DNA of 31,821 nt, taken from positions 1 to 31,821 of the IMG/VR virus record IMGVR_UViG_3300024346_000307. One strand, 5' to 3'. The notes beneath the pieces are model-generated. The model saw only the letters and a program-made list of their open reading frames with translations, had not been told where the DNA came from and did not search any database. Each line of letters begins with the position of its first letter. Position 1 is the stretch's first letter. Of this stretch, positions 1 to 5,213 are shown piece by piece. A program made the translations under genes and the position numbers. Source of the stretch: a virus.

Positions 1-593
1 TCATTTTTATCAGTTATAGGGATATTGACAATCTTTGTTTCTACTGGTAAAGGTCTATGAAACTTATCTGTAAATGTTTCACTGTCATTATTCAAATAAA
101 GTTCATCATCATAAGACAAATAGCAAGCTCTGGCAATGTCTTTTGTACCCTTGTCTAATTCGTGATACTGTTGAAAGTGGTTAATTAACTCAATATAATA
201 GTCTTGATAATCGTTGTTATTGTCTACACTAGGAATTTTCACAAGTACTTTTAACCCATCACCAGAAGGAGACTGAAAAGAAGAAAAAGTATATTTATCG
301 CTGTTTATTTCTTGCCTAATTTCTTCAAGGTTCTGAACGTTGTCAAAATCTAAACAAGCCAAACCAGAAGAACCTTTTAGGTTTGCGTTTGATCTACTTG
401 TAAATACTCCCGAAAAAGTTGCATAAGGTAATTTACTTTTTAGTTCGTTTCTAGCTTTCTTATCACTTTCAATTCTAATATTAGCAATCTTTGTTTTATA
501 AGAGCCGTTCCTAATACCTTCAAGCACTTTTATCGCTGATGTATCTTTCAGTGGAGCTACTGATTTTATGTCTTTAAATACGCTTATCTTCAT
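1..593 (-). CDS. Primase-helicase, N-terminal part only (cut by window edge)
   Basis: This is the first 197 codons of the primase-helicase that is complete at 29394-31748, starting at the ATG at 593 and running off the left end of the window. It keeps the primase aspartates in the motif LDFDN and the SPSGDGLK loop. Compared with the complete copy it has the block KKARNEL instead of KAKRNQL near residue 46, and Gly instead of Ala near residue 74. All other base differences in the overlap are silent. It is most likely the same locus seen twice because the genome is circular, not a separate truncated gene. If the duplication is real, this copy has lost at least its helicase half within this window. 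Confidence 0.85.
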   Translation of the reverse strand, partial: MKISVFKDIKSVAPLKDTSAIKVLEGIRNGSYKTKIANIRIESDKKARNELKSKLPYATFSGVFTSRSNANLKGSSGLACLDFDNVQNLEEIRQEINSDKYTFSSFQSPSGDGLKVLVKIPSVDNNNDYQDYYIELINHFQQYHELDKGTKDIARACYLSYDDELYLNNDSETFTDKFHRPLPVETKIVNIPITDKN

Positions 594-666
594 CTTATTT
601 TAAGTTTAGGTAAATACAAAATTTCCCATTGTCGTCTGCTATATTCATAAATGCAAAATCTATAAA
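1..666. repeat. Divergent terminal direct repeat, left copy
   Basis: This block aligns without gaps to 31156-31821, with an offset of 31155. I count 24 mismatches in 666 positions. Ten fall within 443-458, and 550-666 is identical in both copies. Outside the cluster, every mismatch but one is at a third codon position of the primase gene. That pattern indicates natural allelic divergence under selection on the protein rather than sequencing noise. The likely meaning is an overlap of the ends of a circular or circularly permuted genome assembled from two variants. A genuine tandem partial duplication would look the same from one contig. Confidence 0.9.
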
Positions 667-879
667 TGATTTTTTAGAAAAGTGTTTTATTACCATTCCG
701 TTTACTGGTGTCCATCCGTTAACATTATAAAAAGAAAGTAAATCATTTATCACCTTCATTTCATCTTCTGTCAACCCCCTGTCTTTTATTTCAGGTACTA
801 AGTGAATATGTTTAGGAACATACTTGCTTAGTTTCTTAATCTGTTTTTGTAGTTTTTCGTTTACCATAAAAATTTGCAT
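595..879 (-). CDS. Small hypothetical protein upstream of primase
   Basis: This encodes about 94 residues starting MQIFMVNEKL. I do not recognise a family. The frame extends back to a TTG at 897, but the ATG at 879 is a better start. It is preceded by the purine stretch GAAAGAG, and a second ATG at 867 is also possible. The protein is mixed charge with a basic N-terminal helix and no membrane segment. The stop codon ends one base before the primase ATG at 593, so the two are probably translationally coupled. It is the first gene after the promoter at 975-1004 and so heads the replication operon in a circular genome. Its 3' end is repeated at the right edge of the window. Confidence 0.75.
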   Translation of the reverse strand: MQIFMVNEKLQKQIKKLSKYVPKHIHLVPEIKDRGLTEDEMKVINDLLSFYNVNGWTPVNGMVIKHFSKKSFIDFAFMNIADDNGKFCIYLNLK

Positions 880-904
880 AAAAAAAAACTCTTTCAAAGT
901 TGGT

Positions 905-963
905 GCGTGAGACTACCAAAATTGAAAAAGTTTTTAAAATAAATATCTTGAAGATTCTCACGC
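905..963 (-). promoter_or_regulatory. Stem-loop in the leader of the replication operon
   Basis: The arms GCGTGAGA (905-912) and TCTCACGC (956-963) are exact inverted complements, separated by 43 bases. The right arm lies a few bases downstream of the -7 element at 975-982, so the transcript would begin almost directly with the stem. The loop also contains the small self-complementary stretch ATCTTGAAGAT. The start codon at 879 lies about 25 bases past the stem. A role in mRNA stability or start-site access is inference. The stem is GC-rich against an AT-rich background, which argues against chance. Confidence 0.5.
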
Positions 964-974
964 TTCTTGAGCTT

Positions 975-1004
975 CAAATATAAAATAAAATATTGAAATA
1001 ACAA
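975..1004 (-). promoter_or_regulatory. Bacteroidota-type promoter of the replication operon
   Basis: On the minus strand the -7 element is TATATTTG (975-982), an exact match to the known Bacteroidota consensus TAnnTTTG. The -33 element TTG lies at 1002-1004, with a 19-base spacer. Transcription would start near 968 and run into the small gene at 879 and then, in a circular genome, through the primase and helicase genes. It lies between the origin-like region and the replication genes, a sensible place for an early promoter. Confidence 0.7.
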
Positions 1005-1300
1005 CTTAGGGAAGAAAATAAAAGTGGTGGATAAAGCCAAAAACGCTGTAAGTCAATGATAGCATAAGAAAGGAAGAAATGACAAAAAAACAGACCACAC
1101 TACGCTATATGACACACTAACTATTATTATAAAAAACGTAAAAATAAAAACGCTTTTTTTTATTTAAAAACTACTATACTGTAATATAAGTAATTAGTAT
1201 ATTTTTCTTCTTTTTGTCCAGTTAGCTTGTAACTTATGTGATTATCAAAGCTTTACAACTGGATGAAAATTTTAAAAACCTTCCCTACTGGATGAAAAAC
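983..1300. other. Candidate replication origin (non-coding, AT-rich)
   Basis: The only gene-free stretch longer than 300 bases is 898-1356, and it lies beside the stand-alone DnaA domain IV gene. It has a DnaA-box-like site, TTATCCACC on the minus strand at 1026-1034, one mismatch from TTATCCACA. A long AT-rich tract at about 1130-1215 could unwind easily. The 12-base repeat ACTGGATGAAAA occurs at 1258-1269 and 1287-1298, and a related half-site TCCAGT lies in inverted orientation at 1217-1222. A single near-match box is weak evidence alone. The call rests on the combination with the neighbouring DnaA-like gene and replication promoter. Confidence 0.45.
1258..1298. repeat. Iteron-like direct repeat ACTGGATGAAAA (two copies)
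   Basis: Two exact 12-base copies lie at 1258-1269 and 1287-1298, 29 bases apart start to start. An inverted partial copy (TCCAGT preceded by a T run) lies at 1217-1222. They are next to the 3' end of the DnaA-like gene and could be binding sites for it or another initiator. Two copies are few for a classical iteron array. Confidence 0.5.
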
Positions 1301-1304
1301 ACAA

Positions 1305-1333
1305 AAAAAGCCACTCAAAACGAGCAGCTTTTT
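1305..1333 (-). terminator. Intrinsic terminator after the DnaA-like gene
   Basis: On the minus strand the stem reads AAAAAGC, two mismatched bases, GAG, loop GTTTT, CTC, two mismatched bases, GCTTTTT, followed by a further T run. It begins about 24 bases past the stop codon at 1357. It would end the recombination and initiation operon that starts at the promoter 3616-3646. The A/T arms make it partly bidirectional. Confidence 0.7.
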
Positions 1334-1356
1334 CAATAAAACCAATTTTTTTACCC

Positions 1357-1836
1357 TTACCTGATAGTAATTTTACTAACCACATCAACACTATCAGCCC
1401 ATGTTTTTAGCTGTTCCCTTCTCTTTGGTGTGTTGTACCACCCCACATGATTTGAATTTATCTGTTTATTATAAACATCATTAGCTGAAAACTTCCCTAG
1501 CTTTTTAATTATAGTGTTAATCAGGCTGTTCATTTCCCTATCATACTGCATCAAATCCTTCACTTTCTTCTTTGCATGAAGTACACTGGCATGATCTCTA
1601 TTTATTAAACCACCTATTTGTTTTAGCGTGAATCTTCCGTATGCTTTTGAAGCTAAAAAGCAAAATATGTGTCTAGCATCAACTATATGCCTTTGTCGTT
1701 TCTTGCTGGTGATCATATCAACATCTATTTGAAATTCATCACAAACAACTTTCATAATTCTTTCTAGTCCTATTTTTTTAGTGACATCCAGCCCCAAATA
1801 TGTAAAGGGCATTATTGACTGTTCTTCTTCGTTCAT
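1357..1836 (-). CDS. Stand-alone DnaA domain IV-like DNA-binding protein
   Basis: This 159-residue protein resembles the C-terminal DNA-binding domain of the bacterial initiator DnaA. Residues about 22-98 carry the helix pattern of that domain, with VDARHIFCFLA (52-62), LKQIGG (71-76) and the signature NRDHASVLHA (79-88), equivalent to the DnaA motif containing DHxTVxHA. The AAA+ ATPase part of DnaA is absent, so it cannot load helicase by the classical mechanism alone. The ATG at 1836 overlaps the stop of the preceding gene as ATGA, which fixes the start. It is the last gene of its operon and borders the origin-like region. It may bind DnaA boxes there to recruit host DnaA or phage helicase, or may act as a repressor. 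Family assignment is strong; role is inference. Confidence 0.85.
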   Translation of the reverse strand: MNEEEQSIMPFTYLGLDVTKKIGLERIMKVVCDEFQIDVDMITSKKRQRHIVDARHIFCFLASKAYGRFTLKQIGGLINRDHASVLHAKKKVKDLMQYDREMNSLINTIIKKLGKFSANDVYNKQINSNHVGWYNTPKRREQLKTWADSVDVVSKITIR

Positions 1837-2000
1837 GACTTAATAAAGTTTAATGTTTTAATACAAAATAATAGTTTCTCAATTTCAACGTGTAAGGCTA
1901 TTATTTGCCCCTGTGTTAGGTTTTCATCGTGTAGCTCTTCTCTTGCCTGTGCCAACTTTCTTTCTTGCTCTATAAGGCTAAAATTTAGTTTATCATTCAT
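1833..2000 (-). CDS. Small coiled-coil-like protein (55 aa)
   Basis: This short gene is chained by ATGA overlaps on both sides: its ATG at 2000 overlaps the stop of the 21-residue gene, and its TGA at 1833-1835 overlaps the ATG of the DnaA-like gene. The product starts MNDKLNFSLIEQERKL and is rich in Glu, Leu and Lys with a heptad-like pattern, suggesting a short coiled coil. No family is recognised. Being translationally coupled directly to the DnaA-like gene, it may be a partner of that protein, but this is inference from position only. Confidence 0.65.
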   Translation of the reverse strand: MNDKLNFSLIEQERKLAQAREELHDENLTQGQIIALHVEIEKLLFCIKTLNFIKS

Positions 2001-2062
2001 GCTGTTTTAATTAAGTGATTAATATAAAAAATTGCCGTTGTTGTTATTAGTGCTGTTATCAT
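1997..2062 (-). CDS. Micro-gene, 21-aa membrane-like peptide
   Basis: The reading frame begins MITALITTTAIFYINHL and is mostly hydrophobic, consistent with one short membrane helix. Its ATG at 2062 overlaps the TGA of the upstream 40-residue gene, and its TGA at 1997-1999 overlaps the next ATG at 2000. Exact ATGA junctions on both sides are the main evidence that it is translated. It may also serve only to pass ribosomes from one gene to the next. No family is recognised. Confidence 0.5.
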   Translation of the reverse strand: MITALITTTAIFYINHLIKTA

Positions 2063-2181
2063 TTCTTATCTGTTTTAATTTTTTTTACTTCTTCCCAGCC
2101 TGAACCATAATTAACTTCAATCACGTTCAACTTACCGCCTTTTATCTGTACTATCCTAATATCTTTTATCGTTAGTCCCAT
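2059..2181 (-). CDS. Small hypothetical protein (40 aa)
   Basis: The product starts MGLTIKDIRIVQIKGG and has alternating hydrophobic strands typical of a small beta-sheet protein, with a lysine-rich C-terminus. Its ATG at 2181 lies one base past the stop of the YqaJ-type exonuclease gene, and its TGA overlaps the next ATG. It fills what would otherwise be an unexplained gap in a tightly packed operon. No function can be assigned; it might assist the exonuclease or annealing protein upstream. Confidence 0.6.
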   Translation of the reverse strand: MGLTIKDIRIVQIKGGKLNVIEVNYGSGWEEVKKIKTDKK

Positions 2182-2182
2182 G

Positions 2183-2824
2183 TTATTTACTTGTTAGTTC
2201 GTTTAAATATTGCTTGTAATATCTGTTAGCCACTTCATAGCGTTCAATTATCTTTTCTTCTATTGCTTCATCCCTTTCAAATGATACTGAGCTAATTCTC
2301 TTTGTTGGTTCTATGTGGTCAACTTTGTGAATCGCTTGGTTATCCCAGTCTTTTAGAAGTGCATCAGGTGTTGAGATCATGCAATATTTAATACTAGCCT
2401 TTGGTTTGTTCCAAAGCATCATGTACCCTCTTAACTGCCATTCGTAACCAGCTTTTTTTACACTGGCTTTTGCATCTTCTTCAAATGCTGGGAATGTTTC
2501 TAAACTCCATGAACTTTTTACATCAATTATTTCGTCTTCTGTTACGATATCAGCTTCACCCGTAAGGAAGTCATTATTCTTTCTTTCTTCGTTTTTTACA
2601 AAGCTTTTAAAGGTCGCTTCATTCAGTAGATCAATAGAAAGGTTTTCATAGTCTATCCCCTTGTTGATTGCTGGTGTGTTTAGTTGTGGCTTATATCCGA
2701 AAACTTCTTCTTTCACTAACTCTTTCAACCATGTTTTAGTTGTTGCGCTTAATTCTTCTGTTTTGCCTCTTGGGTTAGTCATTAACTTGTGAAGGCTTGA
2801 ACATCTTACTTTTAAATTTTTCAT
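2183..2824 (-). CDS. YqaJ/lambda-exonuclease-like recombination nuclease
   Basis: This 213-residue protein is predicted to be a phage recombination exonuclease of the PD-(D/E)XK fold that resects double-stranded ends. Visible elements are Glu60 in KGIDYE, the GEAD motif (89-92) with a likely catalytic Asp92, the IIDVKSSW core with Asp101 and Lys103, and the helix YEWQLRGYMML (127-137) with the conserved Gln130. The core is D-x-K rather than the more common E-x-K, as also seen in RecE-like nucleases. It follows the ERF annealing protein by 20 bases, the usual exonuclease plus annealing-protein pairing. The next gene starts one base after its stop. Confidence 0.85.
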   Translation of the reverse strand: MKNLKVRCSSLHKLMTNPRGKTEELSATTKTWLKELVKEEVFGYKPQLNTPAINKGIDYENLSIDLLNEATFKSFVKNEERKNNDFLTGEADIVTEDEIIDVKSSWSLETFPAFEEDAKASVKKAGYEWQLRGYMMLWNKPKASIKYCMISTPDALLKDWDNQAIHKVDHIEPTKRISSVSFERDEAIEEKIIERYEVANRYYKQYLNELTSK

Positions 2825-2843
2825 CTTATTTGTTTTTATTGTT

Positions 2844-3374
2844 TTATACTAATTCGTTTAATTTGGCTATCTGTACTTCTTTTAGGCTGTACTTTGCTTT
2901 TAATTCTTCTGGTGAAAAGTCTCCGCTTTTAACAGCTTCAATTGCTTTCAAAAATCTTTCAGGAGTTAATTCAGGTTTAGCTTTCTTCTTTGGCTTGTGG
3001 TCATTAGTTGCATCTGAATCCTTTGTATCATCTATTAAAAACATGGCATTTAACGCATACTTTCGAGCGTAACTTCCCGAGCTGCCAAAACATTGAGCTT
3101 TGTCCATTCCTTTCTTATTAATGTCTAGTCCAGCTTGTGACTTTACTACAATTGTTTCTTTACCATCTGTTATAGTTGCTGTTGCTTCAATGAATAATAC
3201 TTCGCAAATCTCTTTTACTTCATCTGTTAAGGTTAATAACAAACCGTGTTCATCTAATAACGGTTTAAGAGCTTCTAAGATATCTTCTTGGTTTCTGTAC
3301 TTGTACTTCCCAAATGCGTTAAACTGTGACTTTGGAGCTTTCAATGCTGCCTGTACTTTAATTAGTGCTTTCAT
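2844..3374 (-). CDS. ERF-family single-strand annealing protein
   Basis: This 176-residue protein matches the ERF superfamily of phage recombinases that anneal single-stranded DNA. The N-terminal half has the typical KYKYRNQEDILEALKPLL segment (about 24-41). The conserved glycine-aromatic block GSSGSYARKYAL lies near 97-108, followed by the acidic stretch IDDTKDSD. The C-terminus (about 124-176) is a basic linker and a small helical region that may bind partners. It sits directly upstream of the YqaJ-type nuclease, forming a two-component recombination system acting on replicating or circularising phage DNA. The ATG at 3374 is the only good start and lies 5 bases after the preceding stop. Confidence 0.85.
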   Translation of the reverse strand: MKALIKVQAALKAPKSQFNAFGKYKYRNQEDILEALKPLLDEHGLLLTLTDEVKEICEVLFIEATATITDGKETIVVKSQAGLDINKKGMDKAQCFGSSGSYARKYALNAMFLIDDTKDSDATNDHKPKKKAKPELTPERFLKAIEAVKSGDFSPEELKAKYSLKEVQIAKLNELV

Positions 3375-3378
3375 AATT

Positions 3379-3585
3379 CTATTTTGTTAAATCGTTTAAT
3401 AAATCAATTCTTTCTTGATATTTTGCTATCCACTTGTTGTTAATCTCAACCAATTCAGGGAAATCTCTTTCTGTGTAAAGTTCATTTTCTCCTTTTAAGC
3501 GGTTAATACTTGCTTTGTAAACCTCAATTTCAATGTCGATCTTCATGTCGATCAATTGTAATCTTACCATTTCTTTTACTTCCAT
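3379..3585 (-). CDS. Small helical protein, first gene of recombination operon
   Basis: The open frame extends back to a TTG at 3618, but that codon lies inside the promoter -7 element. The ATG at 3585 (MEVKEMVRLQL) is therefore the real start, giving 68 residues. The product is strongly charged and helical, with blocks of Glu, Lys, Ile and Leu that suggest a coiled coil, and no membrane segment. It is the first gene after the promoter at 3616-3646 and is followed 5 bases later by the ERF gene. No family is recognised; an accessory role in recombination is possible from position. Confidence 0.75.
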   Translation of the reverse strand: MEVKEMVRLQLIDMKIDIEIEVYKASINRLKGENELYTERDFPELVEINNKWIAKYQERIDLLNDLTK

Positions 3586-3615
3586 AATTTGTTTTTTTAA
3601 GTTCCTATCTGTTGT

Positions 3616-3646
3616 CAAATATACAATTTTATATATTCCTACACAA
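3616..3646 (-). promoter_or_regulatory. Bacteroidota-type promoter of the recombination operon
   Basis: On the minus strand TATATTTG (3616-3623) exactly matches TAnnTTTG. The -33 TTG lies at 3644-3646 with a 20-base spacer. Around the -33 element the minus strand reads AGTTGTGTAG (3639-3648), and the same 10-mer is found at the -33 of the promoter at 27445-27475. The expected start near 3610 leaves a leader of about 25 bases before the ATG at 3585. It lies directly downstream of a terminator at 3687-3715, so it starts a new unit. Confidence 0.75.
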
Positions 3647-3686
3647 CTTTTTCAAAACTTTTTCAACATTATTTTACAAAATTGCA

Positions 3687-3715
3687 CAAAAAAAGGAAGT
3701 TTTTACACCTCCTTT
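3687..3715 (-). terminator. Intrinsic terminator after the Cro-like gene
   Basis: On the minus strand the arm AAAGGAGG (3708-3715) pairs with CTTCCTTT (3692-3699) with one G-U pair, loop of 8 bases, followed by a T run. It lies about 40 bases past the stop of the HTH gene and just before the promoter at 3616-3646, so it insulates the two transcription units. Confidence 0.6.
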
Positions 3716-3755
3716 CCCTGTCAGACACTGATTAAAACAATCAAAAACCAGCGTT

Positions 3756-3968
3756 TTATTTAATGTGAATTTCTTTGCCTTTGTATTTTATGATGAACGG
3801 TTCACCAGTACTTTCAATCACTTTCTTTAGTTCTTCAGCGTGGATTTTGTTAGTCGTAACCGTTCTCCAGAAGCTTGTACTTTTGCCCCTTCCAATTTTA
3901 GCACCTATTTCTTTGATGCTTGTATCGTTTAATTGAGCTATTGATTTGATAAATTCTATTATTGTCAT
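3756..3968 (-). CDS. Small XRE/Cro-like helix-turn-helix regulator
   Basis: This 70-residue protein has the shape of a minimal Cro/CI-type DNA-binding domain. A first helix (IIEFIKSIAQLN) is followed by the helix-turn-helix TSIKEIGAKIGRGKSTSFWR, then a helix HAEELKKVIESTG and a short C-terminal strand pair. No dimerisation or cleavage domain follows. It lies between the lysis genes and the recombination operon, has its own promoter (3973-4003) and its own terminator (3687-3715), and so is an isolated regulatory unit. The ATG at 3968 is only 4 bases from the -7 element, suggesting a leaderless message. It may control the recombination operon promoter next door. No integrase was found, so a classical lysogeny switch is not supported. 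Confidence 0.7.
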   Translation of the reverse strand: MTIIEFIKSIAQLNDTSIKEIGAKIGRGKSTSFWRTVTTNKIHAEELKKVIESTGEPFIIKYKGKEIHIK

Positions 3969-3972
3969 GCTT

Positions 3973-4003
3973 CAAATATACAAAAATGTAACTTTATTAC
4001 AAA
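3973..4003 (-). promoter_or_regulatory. Bacteroidota-type promoter giving a leaderless mRNA
   Basis: On the minus strand the -7 element TATATTTG (3973-3980) is exact and the -33 element TTTG (4000-4003) is separated by a 19-base spacer. The ATG of the HTH gene is at 3968, four bases past the -7 box. If transcription starts at the usual distance, the mRNA would start at or near the A of the start codon. A leaderless repressor message is known for lambda cI from PRM. Confidence 0.75.
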
Positions 4004-4005
4004 TG

Positions 4006-4494
4006 TCAGTTTTTAACATTCTTATTCATCCAAATATAGAACAGCCCTAAAACCAATCCACCAACAATTAACCACCACCATTGAAAGTTGTTTTTCTGCT
4101 TCGTGTAGTCTTTAATTTCAGGACATTTAATTTCAGGGCATGGAACTTCTACAAAAGTTGTATCATGTAAATAGATTGTTTTTTGCTTGATGCGTATTTT
4201 AGTGCGCCCTGTTAGCTTATTAATTACCAAGCTAAGTGAATCACTGCGATAGTGATAAAAGTTGCTAGAATCGCTTAAAATTAGCGTTGTGTCGATTTCT
4301 GGCACTATAACACTGTCAACTTTTATAATAGTGTCATGAATTACAGTGTCTTTAGTTTCAAAATATTCAGGATATTTATTATAAACGAATGTAATGCTTT
4401 CTTTTATTCCATGCTTTTCAATTCTCCTTTGTAGCTTCTTTTGTGAAGATACGCAAGAAGTAAAAAGGGCTAATATTAAAACTACTCTATACAT
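4006..4494 (-). CDS. Unimolecular spanin (lipoprotein with C-terminal TM)
   Basis: The protein of 162 residues starts at the ATG at 4494, which overlaps the stop of the endolysin gene. It has a short hydrophobic signal ending in the lipobox ALFTSC with the lipidated Cys14. A long polar periplasmic region (15-137) is rich in beta-like DT/VI repeats such as DTVIHDTIIKVD. A strong membrane segment WWWLIVGGLVLGLFYIW (139-155) and a basic tail follow. A lipid anchor in the outer membrane plus a helix in the inner membrane is the architecture of one-protein spanins such as T1 gp11, which fuse the two membranes at the end of lysis. Its place directly after the endolysin supports this. A longer start at 4524 would put extra residues before the signal and is less likely. 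Confidence 0.8.
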   Translation of the reverse strand: MYRVVLILALFTSCVSSQKKLQRRIEKHGIKESITFVYNKYPEYFETKDTVIHDTIIKVDSVIVPEIDTTLILSDSSNFYHYRSDSLSLVINKLTGRTKIRIKQKTIYLHDTTFVEVPCPEIKCPEIKDYTKQKNNFQWWWLIVGGLVLGLFYIWMNKNVKN

Positions 4495-4936
4495 CGAATT
4501 GATAAACTTTCGGTTTGCTTTCATCAGACATTATATCCAAGTGCACCCAGCTAATAGGAATACCAGCTAAATTTCTTTCTAATCTTATTTTACAAGGGAA
4601 TTTATCAGCATTTGCAACAATCCACTTTCTAACCTCAACCGCATCCATCCCTTGTACGTCAAAATCAACCGCTTTACCAAAGATGTGAGCACTTAAATAG
4701 AGTTTTGTTTTCTTCTTAACCAGTTCACTCATGTTGTGCCTTAATCCCCTTTGTGAAAAAGTACCGCCCCACTTCCAATTATTTATAGTCATTGGAAATC
4801 CTATACCTTCACGAACAACCAATAAACAGGCTAGTAAATCTTTATCAATAAACTTCCAAGCTGTTTCACCATATTTTTCAAATACAGTTTTATCCACTAG
4901 CTCTTCAATTTTAAAATAATCTTTTATGTTACTCAT
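4487..4936 (-). CDS. Endolysin, peptidase M15 family
   Basis: This 149-residue protein carries the M15 zinc peptidase signature: SAHIFGKAVDFD (82-93) with His84 and Asp91 as zinc ligands, and WVHLD (130-134) with the third ligand His132. Members cleave peptide cross-links or D-Ala-D-Ala or L-Ala-D-Glu bonds in peptidoglycan. Many phages use such domains as endolysins. There is no signal peptide, so release would depend on a holin. The ATG at 4936 overlaps the upstream stop as ATGA, and the spanin gene overlaps its own stop, forming an endolysin-spanin unit. The short length is typical for phage M15 lysins with no separate wall-binding domain. Confidence 0.85.
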   Translation of the reverse strand: MSNIKDYFKIEELVDKTVFEKYGETAWKFIDKDLLACLLVVREGIGFPMTINNWKWGGTFSQRGLRHNMSELVKKKTKLYLSAHIFGKAVDFDVQGMDAVEVRKWIVANADKFPCKIRLERNLAGIPISWVHLDIMSDESKPKVYQFDV

Positions 4937-5178
4937 AATAAGCTTTTAAGTTCTGTGTAAAGTTCTTCCTGTGTAGCTACTGAAGCCCCGTTAATAGTGT
5001 CAAACATTGAGTGCTGGTAAAGCTCTTCATTTTCACTTAGTAAATCACTTTCAACCATTTCTGAATTTCTAAACATAACAATTTTCGAACCTGTTACGGT
5101 GTTTGTTGCTATTTTGTCAATTGATCCTTCAGAATGCGTAGCCTCTAAAATGTTGCCTGTTTTTATTACTGTTATCAT
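4933..5178 (-). CDS. Hypothetical 81-aa protein before endolysin
   Basis: The product begins MITVIKTGNILEATHSEG and ends in a leucine-rich helix (EELYTELKSLL). The first half looks like a small beta-sheet domain. There is no signal peptide or membrane segment. It follows the large fibre gene by 35 bases and overlaps the endolysin ATG by ATGA. A similar N-terminal start (MITV) is seen in the 112-residue gene at 8541-8879, which also follows a fibre gene, so both may be small fibre-associated proteins. No family is recognised. Confidence 0.65.
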   Translation of the reverse strand: MITVIKTGNILEATHSEGSIDKIATNTVTGSKIVMFRNSEMVESDLLSENEELYQHSMFDTINGASVATQEELYTELKSLL

Positions 5179-5213
5179 TGTGTTGTTTTAAGTTGTAAGT
5201 ACTTTATTATCAA

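Noticed and set aside
3586-3618. TTG start for the 68-residue gene
   Set aside because: The TTG lies inside the -7 promoter element, so it would not be on the transcript.
2797-3763. Plus-strand frames opposite the ERF gene and its neighbours
   Set aside because: All overlap well supported minus-strand genes or a promoter and terminator, and their translations are hydrophobic mirror images without domain patterns.
4031-4038. Another exact TATATTTG on the minus strand
   Set aside because: It lies within the spanin coding sequence (codons for Tyr-Ile-Trp) and has no TTG at the right distance; probably chance.
4886-4896. DnaA-box-like TTATCCACT on the plus strand
   Set aside because: It lies inside the endolysin gene. 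One-mismatch boxes are expected by chance in a genome of this size, which also limits the weight of the box at 1026-1034.
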